Assembly: GCF_001650725.1 (NCBI RefSeq)
Contig: NZ_LXVX01000039.1
Span: forward strand, 61,076 to 125,075
Length of the DNA: 64,000 nucleotides
Origin: Sphingobium sp. TCM1
GTDB taxonomy: Bacteria; Pseudomonadota; Alphaproteobacteria; Sphingomonadales; Sphingomonadaceae
Direction of reading: 5' to 3'
Part shown: positions 18,195 through 27,584 of the stretch, in pieces
How positions within the stretch are numbered: position 1 is the stretch's first letter
Layout: the number at the start of each line of letters is the position of its first letter
Made by a program: the position numbers and the translations under genes
The notes under the pieces: model-generated
Told to the model about the DNA's origin: nothing
What the model saw: only the letters and a program-made list of their open reading frames with translations
The model's database searches: none

Positions 18195-19043
18195 ATGAAG
18201 ATGTGGGCCATGGCTTTAGCTGCTGCGGCAGCCGGTTCGAGCGCTGTCCAGGCGCAGACGCCCGATGATGTCCGCGATCTGGTGGGCGCACGCGCGGCGG
18301 GAGCGGAAACGGCGATCCAGTCGCGCGGCTATATGTTCGTGAAGACCGAGACGGGCGACGATCGCAAATATAGCTATTGGTGGAATCGCGAGACACGCCA
18401 ATGCGTCACCGTGGCGACGATGGACGGTCGCTATGCCTCCATCACATCGACCCCTGCCCCCGATTGCAACCAGAGCGCGGGCGGGCGGGCCGGGCATGAT
18501 GCGCGGCGGACGATGGACCGCGATGCGACCGACCGTCCCGACATCGGCTATGCGCGACCGAACCCCCGGCGTGAATCGCCGAGCTATGCCGGCGACCAAG
18601 GCCCGTTGCGGGTGGGCGACTATGACGTCGACCTGGGCCTGGTCTGCTTCGGCGATGGCGAAAGGCCCGGCCTGGCGACCAGCTATGGGTGGTCGTGGAA
18701 CAGTCGGCGCAATCGCTACGACTATGGCAACCGCACGGAGTTGGCGCCGCAGCAATTCGATGCATCCGTCATGATCCAGCTATGGGACAATGGCGGACGG
18801 ATCAGTCTGCCCAAGAAGCTGGTTCCGCCGATCAACTCGCGTGGCCATGATGGCTGGTGGGATCTCTACGATGTCGAGAGCGGGCCTGACGTCATCCATG
18901 CCAAATATCGCCTCAACGGCCTCAACAAGCCGGCAATCACGATCAACCGGCGGAGCGGCCAGATCAGCATCCGCGGCCTTGATTCCTATGGGTTCCGGGG
19001 CAGTTGCGACCTGATCGACGGGAAAGATCATCGCCGCTTCTGA
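18195..19043 (+). CDS. secreted hypothetical protein
   Basis: A 282-residue protein with a clear signal peptide (MKMWAMALAAAAAGSSAVQA, cleavage before QTPDD), probably periplasmic. An N-terminal part at about 22-90 (VRDLVGARAAGAETAIQSRGYMF and YWWNRETRQCVTVATMDGRY) resembles a conserved small module seen in alphaproteobacterial secreted proteins. The C-terminal half is rich in Gly, Trp, Tyr, Asp and Arg (YDVDLGLVCFGDGERP, WWDLYDVES, RGSCDLIDGKDH) and is likely beta-rich. Cysteines are few. No catalytic motif is seen. An AATGGAGGCAGATC Shine-Dalgarno lies upstream. Confidence 0.82.
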   Translation: MKMWAMALAAAAAGSSAVQAQTPDDVRDLVGARAAGAETAIQSRGYMFVKTETGDDRKYSYWWNRETRQCVTVATMDGRYASITSTPAPDCNQSAGGRAGHDARRTMDRDATDRPDIGYARPNPRRESPSYAGDQGPLRVGDYDVDLGLVCFGDGERPGLATSYGWSWNSRRNRYDYGNRTELAPQQFDASVMIQLWDNGGRISLPKKLVPPINSRGHDGWWDLYDVESGPDVIHAKYRLNGLNKPAITINRRSGQISIRGLDSYGFRGSCDLIDGKDHRRF

Positions 19044-19095
19044 CGTCGGGGCACAGCGCCCGGTCAAGGCCGCATCCGTCCGATGACGGGCGCGC

Positions 19096-19117
19096 GCGAC
19101 ATGGCCGACCATGTCGC
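19096..19117. terminator. hairpin between convergent genes
   Basis: A perfect 9-bp stem GCGACATGG/CCATGTCGC with a CCGA loop, between the ends of the secreted orphan and the cytochrome c gene. It lacks a T-tract, so it may be a factor-dependent or weak terminator. Confidence 0.45.
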
Positions 19118-19125
19118 TCAGCCCC

Positions 19126-19497
19126 TCACCGCAGGCTCAGCAGATAGTCCACCACCTGCCGCCGTCGCGTGGCGTCCGGGATGCCAGGGAAAGGCATTTT
19201 CGTGCCGGGCACCAGCTTTTGCGGGGCGGTGAGCCAGCGGTCGAGAGTGGCGGCGTCCCAGGTGAGGCCCGATGCCTTGAGCGCCGGGCTGTAGCTGTAG
19301 CCGGGCAGGCTGGCCGCCTTGCGGCCGGCGACGCCGCGCAGATTGGGGCCAAAGCTGGTCTTGCCCGGCGCAGTCGCATGGCAGGCGGCGCAGGGCGTGA
19401 AGCCAGTGGTAGGCGCCTGGGCGTGGGCGGCCGTTCCCGCGGCCGCGGGCAGCAGCAAAGCGGCGGCGCGGAACGTGGGGAAAGGAATGGTCTTCAT
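19126..19497 (-). CDS. periplasmic class I c-type cytochrome
   Basis: A 123-residue mono-haem cytochrome c. The signal peptide covers residues 1-26 (ending GTAAHA). The haem motif is C36-A-A-C39-H40, and the distal ligand is Met101 in GTKMPFPG, as in cytochrome c2/c550-type proteins. Family landmarks FGPNLRGVAGRKAA, YSPALKASGLTWD and VVDYLLSL are present. It lies 70 nt downstream of the exported katG on the same strand, so the two are probably co-transcribed. It may deliver electrons to a periplasmic peroxidase or to terminal oxidases. Confidence 0.93.
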   Translation of the reverse strand: MKTIPFPTFRAAALLLPAAAGTAAHAQAPTTGFTPCAACHATAPGKTSFGPNLRGVAGRKAASLPGYSYSPALKASGLTWDAATLDRWLTAPQKLVPGTKMPFPGIPDATRRRQVVDYLLSLR

Positions 19498-19567
19498 GGG
19501 CGGCTTTCCCGAAAAAATGGGCCGGAGGCGAACGAATCGCCGCCGGCCCTGTCGTCATGCCTGATGG

Positions 19568-21784
<2,217 letters not shown>

Positions 21785-21963
21785 GGTTTTTCCCCTGTAT
21801 CCGTTGCGATCCTGCTCCTGGGAGCCGGGGAAGCGATAGAGGGGGGCGCTTCATTGCTGAAACGAATCGATTGGGTCAGAGTGATCGACATTCCCCATGA
21901 GAGAAAATCGTGCCCAAGCGAAAAGGATGCTACGCGCGCAGGGACGGCTGGCGCGCCGGCGGC

Positions 21964-22440
21964 TTATTTCTTCTTGCCGAAATCCACGGTGACGACGTTG
22001 GAGCCGTCCTCGCTCGTCACCTGCGGGCCGTCATTTTCGGCGGCGTCATGGGGTTCCGGCTCCTCGTCGGCCGCCACCTGGAACTGGAGCGCGAAATTGA
22101 CGGCCGGATCGACGAAGGCGGTGATCGCGCCGAAGGGAATGAAGAGATGGGCCGCGACCTGGTTGAAGGTCAGGCTGACCTCGAAATGGGTGCCGCTGAC
22201 CTTGAGATCCCAGAACTTGTTCTGGAGGACGATGGTCATTTCGTCCGGGAAGCGTTCCACCAGCTGCTTCGGAATCTCGACGCCCGGCGCCTGCGTCTTG
22301 AAGGTGATGTAGAAATGATGCGCGCCCGGCAGGCCGCCGGTCTGCTGCACTTCGCCCAGCACCCGCCCGACGACCGCGCGCAGGGCCTCCTGCACGATTT
22401 CGTCATAGGGAATCAGGCTATCGGGCAGGTCGTCGCTCAT
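21964..22440 (-). CDS. sspB: ClpXP adaptor, SspB family (alphaproteobacterial)
   Basis: A 158-residue protein that tethers substrates (ssrA-tagged and others) to the ClpXP protease. The N-terminal dimer/peptide-binding fold is seen in SLIPYDEIVQEALRAVVGRVL, HHFYITFKT, RFPDEMTIVLQNKFWDLKV and FEVSLTFNQVAAHLFIPF. A flexible acidic linker leads to the ClpX-binding tail VVTVDFGKKK. Length and the tail fit SspB-alpha as in Caulobacter. The ATG at 22440 is preferred over 22485 because the sequence in between contains a promoter-like element. Confidence 0.92.
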   Translation of the reverse strand: MSDDLPDSLIPYDEIVQEALRAVVGRVLGEVQQTGGLPGAHHFYITFKTQAPGVEIPKQLVERFPDEMTIVLQNKFWDLKVSGTHFEVSLTFNQVAAHLFIPFGAITAFVDPAVNFALQFQVAADEEPEPHDAAENDGPQVTSEDGSNVVTVDFGKKK

Positions 22441-22448
22441 GGCCCAAT

Positions 22449-22476
22449 GTCCTAGCGGCACGAAACAGGCGGTCAA
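22449..22476 (-). promoter_or_regulatory. sspB promoter, close to start codon
   Basis: On the minus strand, TTGACC, a 16-nt spacer and TAGGAC end 8 nt before the sspB ATG. There is no Shine-Dalgarno, so a leaderless or near-leaderless mRNA is implied. Confidence 0.45.
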
Positions 22477-22492
22477 CCCCTGCACGAGCAGA

Positions 22493-22520
22493 TTGCAAGA
22501 CTGGCGGCACGCGCTATAGG
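22493..22520 (+). promoter_or_regulatory. hisB promoter, close to start codon
   Basis: TTGCAA (22493-22498), a 16-nt spacer, and TATAGG (22515-22520) ending 6 nt before the hisB ATG. Transcription would begin at or next to the A of ATG. No Shine-Dalgarno is present. Confidence 0.5.
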
Positions 22521-22526
22521 GCGGCC

Positions 22527-23114
22527 ATGCGCAAGGCCGAGATTCACCGCAACACGGCGGAAACCCAGATCGACGTCACCGTCAACCTCGACGGGACGGG
22601 CCTTTATACGGTGTCGACGGGCATCGGCTTTTTCGATCATATGATCGAGCAGCTGTCGCGCCATTCGCTGATCGACATGGATGTGAAGACTGTCGGCGAC
22701 CTGCATGTCGACCAGCATCACACCACCGAGGACACGGCGATCGCGATCGGCGAGGCGGTGGCGAAGGCGCTGGGCGACAAGCGCGGCATCAGCCGGTACG
22801 GCAATGTCTATTCGCCGATGGACGAGACGCTGACTCGCGTGTCGCTCGACATTTCAGGGCGTCCCTGGCTGGTGTGCAAGCTGCCCTTCACCGTGCAGAA
22901 GATCGGCGAGTGGGACACCGAGATGGTGGAACATTTCTTCCACAGCTTCGCCCAGGCCGCCGGCATCACGCTGCACATCGAATTTCTCTATGGCAGCAAC
23001 AACCACCATATCGTCGAAAGCGCGTTCAAGGGGCTGGCCCGCGCGCTGCGGCAAGCGGTGGAGATCGACCCGCGCAAGGCGGATGCGATACCCTCGACCA
23101 AGGGCATTTTGTAA
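22527..23114 (+). CDS. hisB: imidazoleglycerol-phosphate dehydratase
   Basis: A 195-residue monofunctional HisB that dehydrates imidazole glycerol phosphate to imidazole acetol phosphate, the sixth histidine step. The metal-binding repeats are clear: GFFDHMIEQLSRHS with DLHVDQHHTTEDTAI in the first half, and EHFFHSFAQAAGITLHIE with NNHHIVESAFKGLARALRQA in the second. These supply the His and Glu ligands for two Mn ions. It starts the his cluster hisB-yciI-hisH-hisA-hisF-hisE. The initiation region looks leaderless. Confidence 0.97.
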   Translation: MRKAEIHRNTAETQIDVTVNLDGTGLYTVSTGIGFFDHMIEQLSRHSLIDMDVKTVGDLHVDQHHTTEDTAIAIGEAVAKALGDKRGISRYGNVYSPMDETLTRVSLDISGRPWLVCKLPFTVQKIGEWDTEMVEHFFHSFAQAAGITLHIEFLYGSNNHHIVESAFKGLARALRQAVEIDPRKADAIPSTKGIL

Positions 23115-23141
23115 GCAGACACGCATAGAAGGGCCGTTTCC

Positions 23142-23429
23142 ATGTTCATCATTTCGCTGACCTATACGGCGCCGATCGATGTGCTGGACGGCCATCTGGC
23201 GGATCATCGCGCCTGGCTGGACCAGGGGATCGCCGATGGCTGGCTGCTACTGGCCGGACGGCGCGAGCCGCGCACCGGGGGTATATTGATGGCGCGGGGC
23301 GAGCGGGCGGAGATCGCGGCCAAGGCGGCGACCGATCCTTTCGTCGCCAATGGCGCTGCATCCTTCGAGCTCATCGAGTTCCATCCGGCACGGGCCGCCA
23401 GCGTCAATCTGGAGACATTGCTGCCATGA
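23142..23429 (+). CDS. YciI-like ferredoxin-fold protein inside the his cluster
   Basis: A 95-residue YCII-domain protein (MFIISLTYTAPIDVLDGHLADHRAWLDQGIADGWLLLAG). The conserved His-Asp region (LADHRAWLDQG) and the DPFVANGAASFELIEFHPA end match the family, whose members are proposed lyases or dehydrochlorinase-like enzymes. It lies 27 nt after hisB with a good AGAAGGG Shine-Dalgarno, and its last codons overlap the hisH start (ATGA), so it is part of the operon. A role in histidine synthesis, for example removing a side product, is only an inference from position. Confidence 0.88.
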   Translation: MFIISLTYTAPIDVLDGHLADHRAWLDQGIADGWLLLAGRREPRTGGILMARGERAEIAAKAATDPFVANGAASFELIEFHPARAASVNLETLLP

Positions 23430-24049
23430 TCGCCCTGATCGACTATGGCGCGGGCAATCTCCATTCGGTCCATAATGCCCTGCGCAAGGCCGGGGCGGAC
23501 GATGTCGTCATCACCGCCGACGCCGATCTGGTGCGCCGGGCCGATCGGATCGTCCTGCCGGGCGTGGGCGCCTTCCGCGCGTGCCGCGACGCTCTGGTGG
23601 CGATCCCCGGCATGGTCGAGGCGATGGGCGAGGCGGTGGGCCAGCGCGGCACGCCCTTTCTGGGCGTGTGCGTTGGGATGCAGCTGCTCGCCGACGCGGG
23701 CGAGGAGTTCGGCCGGCATGAGGGGCTGGGCTGGATTCCCGGCACGGTGCGGCGGATCGAACCGGGCGACGCCGCGATCAAGGTGCCGCACATGGGCTGG
23801 AACGATGTGGTCCTGAATAGAGCGGACCAGGGGATTTCGACGCTGCTGGAGGCGGGCGAGGCCTATTTCCTGCACAGCTATCATTTCGAGGCGGCCGACC
23901 CCGCCCATGTGGCAGCGACGACCGACCATGGCGGGCCGCTGGTCGCCGCGGTCGCGCGCGACACCATCATCGGTTGCCAGTTCCACCCGGAAAAGAGCCA
24001 GCGCTACGGGCTGTCGTTCCTCGCGCGCTTCCTGAACTGGCGGCCGTGA
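23426..24049 (+). CDS. hisH: imidazole glycerol phosphate synthase, glutaminase subunit
   Basis: A 207-residue class I glutamine amidotransferase that feeds ammonia to HisF. It has the oxyanion/Gly motif at LPGVGAFRAC, the nucleophile Cys in GVCVGMQLL, and the His-Glu pair in FHPEKSQRYG. It starts MIALIDYGAGNLHSV, exactly the family N-terminus, and overlaps the YciI gene by 4 nt. The HisH-HisF complex converts PRFAR to imidazole glycerol phosphate and AICAR. Confidence 0.97.
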   Translation: MIALIDYGAGNLHSVHNALRKAGADDVVITADADLVRRADRIVLPGVGAFRACRDALVAIPGMVEAMGEAVGQRGTPFLGVCVGMQLLADAGEEFGRHEGLGWIPGTVRRIEPGDAAIKVPHMGWNDVVLNRADQGISTLLEAGEAYFLHSYHFEAADPAHVAATTDHGGPLVAAVARDTIIGCQFHPEKSQRYGLSFLARFLNWRP

Positions 24050-24062
24050 GATAATGCAACGT

Positions 24063-24079
24063 CCGTTCGGTTCGAACGG
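24063..24079. repeat. CGAACGG-stem hairpin before hisA
   Basis: CCGTTCG, the triloop GTT, then CGAACGG form a perfect 7-bp stem 18 nt ahead of the hisA ATG. The same stem occurs before hisF (24853-24869), and a related one before the cobalamin adenosyltransferase gene (42038-42055). Confidence 0.7.
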
Positions 24080-24097
24080 CATTTTGGAAATCGGATA

Positions 24098-24835
24098 ATG
24101 TCGCTGATCGTCTTTCCCGCCATCGACCTCAAAGGGGGGCAGGTCGTCCGCCTCGCCGAGGGCGACATGGACCGCGCCACCGTCTATGGCGACAATCCAG
24201 CCGCGCAGGCCCTGCTCTTCGCTGAAGCGGGCGCCCAGCATCTCCACGTAGTCGATCTCGACGGCAGCTTTGCCGGCCACGCGGTCAATGCCGAAGCCGT
24301 CGAGAAGATCGTGGAAGCCTTTCCCGGCCATGTCCAGCTGGGCGGCGGCATCCGCAACCGGGAATCGGTCGAGCGCTGGTTCGACCTGGGCGTATCGCGC
24401 ATCGTGATCGGCACGGCGGCGCTGAAAGACCCCGCCTTCGTCAAGGCGGCGGCGCGCGACTTTCCCGGCGGCATCGTCGTCGCGGTCGATGCGCGCGACG
24501 GCTTCGTCGCGACCGACGGCTGGGCGGAAAAGAGCGACATGGCCGTCATCGACCTCGCCCGCCGGTTCGAGGACGCGGGCGTGGCCAGCCTGCTGTTCAC
24601 CGATGTCGGCCGCGACGGGATGCTCAAGGGCTGCAATGTCGACGCGACCGTGGATCTCGCCCGCGCCACCGACATTCCGGTGATCGCCAGCGGCGGCGTG
24701 GCGGGGATCGCGGACATCCGCATCCTCAGCCTCCATGCCGATGACGGGATAGAGGGCGTCATCACCGGCCGCGCGCTCTATGATGGCCGCCTCGATCTCA
24801 AGACCGCTCTGGCGGTAGCGCAGGCGGCGGCATAA
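24098..24835 (+). CDS. hisA: phosphoribosylformimino-5-aminoimidazole carboxamide ribotide isomerase
   Basis: A 245-residue (beta/alpha)8 barrel that performs the Amadori-type isomerisation of ProFAR to PRFAR. The N-terminal FPAIDLKGGQVVRL contains the catalytic base Asp of the VIPAIDL family motif. The central LHVVDLDGSFAG, LGGGIRNRESVE and the second catalytic Asp in LLFTDVGRDGMLKG are present, as is the phosphate-binding end VIASGGVAG. It lies 48 nt after hisH, with the hairpin described at 24063 in the gap. Confidence 0.97.
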   Translation: MSLIVFPAIDLKGGQVVRLAEGDMDRATVYGDNPAAQALLFAEAGAQHLHVVDLDGSFAGHAVNAEAVEKIVEAFPGHVQLGGGIRNRESVERWFDLGVSRIVIGTAALKDPAFVKAAARDFPGGIVVAVDARDGFVATDGWAEKSDMAVIDLARRFEDAGVASLLFTDVGRDGMLKGCNVDATVDLARATDIPVIASGGVAGIADIRILSLHADDGIEGVITGRALYDGRLDLKTALAVAQAAA

Positions 24836-24852
24836 ACCATATCGTACAACCG

Positions 24853-24869
24853 CCGTTCGTTTCGAACGG
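24853..24869. repeat. CGAACGG-stem hairpin before hisF
   Basis: CCGTTCG, the triloop TTT, then CGAACGG, a stem identical to that before hisA, 19 nt ahead of the hisF ATG. The recurring position inside an operon suggests an RNA role or a dispersed repeat. Confidence 0.7.
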
Positions 24870-24888
24870 ACACCTGGAAACCAGCCCC

Positions 24889-25680
24889 ATGACCGTCCGC
24901 ACCCGTGTCATTCCCTGCCTCGACGTCGCCAATGGACGCGTGGTGAAGGGTGTCAATTTCGTCGACCTGAAGGATGCCGGCGATCCGGTCGAGCAGGCGA
25001 AACTCTATGACGCGGCCGGGGCGGACGAGCTGTGCTTCCTCGACATCACCGCGACCCATGAGGCGCGCGGCACCATCCTGGACGTGGTGCGCCGCACCGC
25101 CGAGGTCTGCTTCATGCCCGTCACCGTGGGCGGCGGCGTGCGCAGCGCGGACGATGCGCGCGCGCTGCTGCTTGCCGGAGCGGACAAGGTCGCCGTCAAC
25201 AGCGCGGCGGTCGCCCGGCCCGAACTGGTCGCCGACATTGCCGACCGATTCGGCAGCCAGTGCATCGTCGGATCGGTCGACGCCCGGCGCGCCGGATCAA
25301 ATGCCGACGGCACGCCGCGCTGGGAAATCTTCACCCATGGCGGGCGGAAGCCGACCGGCATCGACGCGCTGGACCATGCGCTGCGCCTGGCCGAGCTGGG
25401 CGCGGGGGAATTGCTGGTCACGTCCATGGACGGGGACGGCACGAAGCAGGGCTATGACCTGGCGCTGACCCGCGCGATCGCCGATGCGGTGGCGATCCCG
25501 GTGATCGCCAGCGGCGGCGTCGGCACGCTGGACCATCTGGTCGAGGGCGTGGTCGAGGGCCATGCCAGCGCCGTGCTGGCCGCCTCCATCTTCCATTTCG
25601 GCCAGCACACGATCGCGGAGGCGCATCGGGCGCTGGCGGCGGCGGGCGTGCCGGTGCGCGTGCCGGTGACGGGAGAATGA
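24889..25680 (+). CDS. hisF: imidazole glycerol phosphate synthase, cyclase subunit
   Basis: A 263-residue (beta/alpha)8 barrel that receives ammonia from HisH and cyclises PRFAR. The family start RVIPCLDVANGRVVKGVNF includes the catalytic Asp, and the second catalytic Asp lies in LVTSMDGDGTKQGYDLALTRA. The phosphate motifs GGGVRS and IASGGVGTLDHL are intact. It overlaps hisE by 4 nt (ATGA), so the two are translationally coupled. Confidence 0.97.
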   Translation: MTVRTRVIPCLDVANGRVVKGVNFVDLKDAGDPVEQAKLYDAAGADELCFLDITATHEARGTILDVVRRTAEVCFMPVTVGGGVRSADDARALLLAGADKVAVNSAAVARPELVADIADRFGSQCIVGSVDARRAGSNADGTPRWEIFTHGGRKPTGIDALDHALRLAELGAGELLVTSMDGDGTKQGYDLALTRAIADAVAIPVIASGGVGTLDHLVEGVVEGHASAVLAASIFHFGQHTIAEAHRALAAAGVPVRVPVTGE

Positions 25681-26003
25681 CGATGCGCGACACGCTGCAC
25701 AATCTGGAGCAGACCATCCGCCAGCGGCGGAGCGCAGACCCGTCGGCCTCCTATGTCGCCAAGCTGTCCGCCCGGGGCCGCGCCAAGATCGCGCAGAAGG
25801 TCGGCGAGGAAGCGGTCGAGACGGTGATCGCCGCCATGGCCGACGACCGGGAGGGCGCGATCGGCGAAAGCGCCGACCTGATCTTTCACCTGATGCTGCT
25901 GCTGGCCGACCTCGACGTGCCGTTCGACGCGGTGCTGGACGAACTGGACCGGCGCGAAGGCGTGTCGGGCATCGCCGAAAAGGCGGCGCGCCCGACGGAC
26001 TGA
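25677..26003 (+). CDS. hisE: phosphoribosyl-ATP pyrophosphatase
   Basis: A 108-residue all-alpha MazG-fold pyrophosphohydrolase that converts PR-ATP to PR-AMP, the second histidine step. The metal-binding helix KVGEEAVETVIAA and the following ESADLIFHLMLLLADLDVPFDAVLDELDRRE are typical. It is the last his gene here; hisI, hisD, hisG and hisC are elsewhere. A second ATG two codons downstream is possible. Confidence 0.96.
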   Translation: MTMRDTLHNLEQTIRQRRSADPSASYVAKLSARGRAKIAQKVGEEAVETVIAAMADDREGAIGESADLIFHLMLLLADLDVPFDAVLDELDRREGVSGIAEKAARPTD

Positions 26004-26065
26004 CCGGAAAGAAACCGCCCTTCCCGCGTTGAGGCGTCAGCTTCGCGTCCACATGGGGAGGGAAT

Positions 26066-26635
26066 ATGGTTCGGACAGTGATCGGCGGCCTGCTGGGCGG
26101 GCTGGCCATCTTCGTTACAGGATTTCTCTTCTGGGGCACGCCGCTGTCCGCGCTGGCGCTGAGCCGGGTCGGGGACCAGGCGAGCGCCAACCTCCAGGCG
26201 GCAATGGCGCAGGCGCTGAACGCCACGGGCACCGGCGTATACGTCATACCCGATCCTTCGACGGCGCAGGGCACGATCCTCTACGGCCGTGGCCCGGTGG
26301 CGCAGATCTTCTACAATAGCAGCGGCTTTCCCGTCATGGACGGCGGCGCGCTGATCGGCGGGCTGGTGCTGGCGCTGGCGGTGGGCGTAGTGATCGCGCT
26401 GGCGCTGCGCTTCGCCCTCGCGGACTTCGCCAGCCGCGCGCGGGTGACGATCCTGTTCGCGCTGGCGGCGGTGCTGTGGCTCCATATCGGGCAGGCCGTG
26501 TTCAACCATGCGCCCTGGGGCTATATCCTCTACCTCGCCTTCAGCGATTTCGTGGCCCTGGCGGCGGCCGGGCTGATCGCCGCGAAGCTGATGGAGACGA
26601 AGATTGTGGTCAGGCCTGGCGATACGCCGCGCTGA
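26066..26635 (+). CDS. membrane protein of unknown function
   Basis: A 189-residue protein with an N-terminal membrane helix (VIGGLLGGLAIFVTGFLFW), an extracytoplasmic loop of about 70 residues (VGDQASANLQAAMAQALNATGTG...), and three further hydrophobic helices from about residue 95. A GGGGAGGG Shine-Dalgarno supports the ATG. Its 3' end overlaps the convergent deacetylase gene by 26 bp. I do not recognise the family. Confidence 0.8.
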   Translation: MVRTVIGGLLGGLAIFVTGFLFWGTPLSALALSRVGDQASANLQAAMAQALNATGTGVYVIPDPSTAQGTILYGRGPVAQIFYNSSGFPVMDGGALIGGLVLALAVGVVIALALRFALADFASRARVTILFALAAVLWLHIGQAVFNHAPWGYILYLAFSDFVALAAAGLIAAKLMETKIVVRPGDTPR

Positions 26636-27527
26636 CCGCTTCCTCGGCCATTCGGATCATGCTGTCGGCATGGCGGCGGGCGACCCGCATCCGGTCCTCG
26701 CCATAGCCGCCGCCCAGCGTGCTGGCGAGCGGCACGTCCCGTTCCCGCGCCTGCCGCACCACATAGCGGTCGCGGGCGTCCAGCCCGGCATCGGTCAGCG
26801 CCAGCCGGCCCAGCCGATCCTCCTCATGCGGGTCGACCCCCGCCTGGTAGAGGATCAGGTCCGGCGCGAAATCATCCAGCACGCGCGGCACGATGTCGGC
26901 GAGCAGCGCCAGATAGGCGGAATCCCCGGTCCCGTCCTCCAGCCCGATGTCGAGCGTCGAACGGGCCTTTCGCACCGGGAAATTCTTTTCGGCGTGGACC
27001 GACAGGGTGAAGATGTCGCCGCGTCCCGCCAGCAGCGACGCCGTGCCGTCGCCCTGATGCACGTCGAGGTCGAGGATGAGGATGCGGGCGGCATCCCCTT
27101 CCGCCACCAGCCGGTTGGCGGCGATAGCGAGATCGTTGAACACGCAATAGCCCGCGCCGGTATCGGCCAGCGCATGATGGCTGCCGCCCGCCGCATTGGC
27201 GGCATAGCCATGGCGGATCGCCAGCTTGGCCGCCGCCCAGGTGCCGCCCGGCGACAGGATCGACCGGCGCATCACCCGCTCCGTCACCGGAAAGCCGATC
27301 CGCCGCGTCTTTTCCGGCGGGACCGACAGGGTCAGCACTTCATTGACATAGGCCGGATCATGCACCGCTTCGATCCAGTCGCGCGGCATCGGTTGCGGTT
27401 CATGGACATGGCAGGAGGCGCCGCTTTCCCGCAGCGCTTCCATCACCAGCCCATATTTGTCGAAACGAAAGCGGCTGCCGGGTGTTGCAGGCGAGACATA
27501 GGCGGGATGGTGAACAACGTGCAGCAT
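26610..27527 (-). CDS. histone deacetylase family (acetoin utilisation/acetylpolyamine-type) amidohydrolase
   Basis: A 305-residue class II HDAC-like zinc hydrolase. The active-site motifs are complete: the His-His pair in GGSHHALADTGAGYCVFND, the Zn ligands Asp and His in LDLDVHQGDGTA, the third ligand Asp in YQAGVDPHEED, and the C-terminal GGGYGED carrying the transition-state Tyr. Bacterial members deacetylate small amides, polyamines or acetyl-lysine proteins. A GGGAAAAG Shine-Dalgarno precedes the ATG. It is divergent from the L,D-transpeptidase gene and shares a 57-bp gap with it. Confidence 0.92.
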   Translation of the reverse strand: MLHVVHHPAYVSPATPGSRFRFDKYGLVMEALRESGASCHVHEPQPMPRDWIEAVHDPAYVNEVLTLSVPPEKTRRIGFPVTERVMRRSILSPGGTWAAAKLAIRHGYAANAAGGSHHALADTGAGYCVFNDLAIAANRLVAEGDAARILILDLDVHQGDGTASLLAGRGDIFTLSVHAEKNFPVRKARSTLDIGLEDGTGDSAYLALLADIVPRVLDDFAPDLILYQAGVDPHEEDRLGRLALTDAGLDARDRYVVRQARERDVPLASTLGGGYGEDRMRVARRHADSMIRMAEEAVSAAYRQA

Positions 27528-27549
27528 GATCTTTTCCCGCTATCGCGAT

Positions 27550-27577
27550 TTGAACGATGGCGGCTTTGCGCTATCTG
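27550..27577 (+). promoter_or_regulatory. L,D-transpeptidase promoter, close to start codon
   Basis: TTGAAC (27550-27555), a 16-nt spacer and TATCTG (27572-27577) end 7 nt before the ATG at 27585. No Shine-Dalgarno is seen. Confidence 0.4.
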
Positions 27578-27584
27578 GTCCAGC

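Noticed and set aside
26604..27584. N-terminal extension of the L,D-transpeptidase frame by over 300 codons
   Set aside because: It is antisense to the deacetylase gene; the signal peptide of the transpeptidase begins at 27585 with a promoter just upstream.
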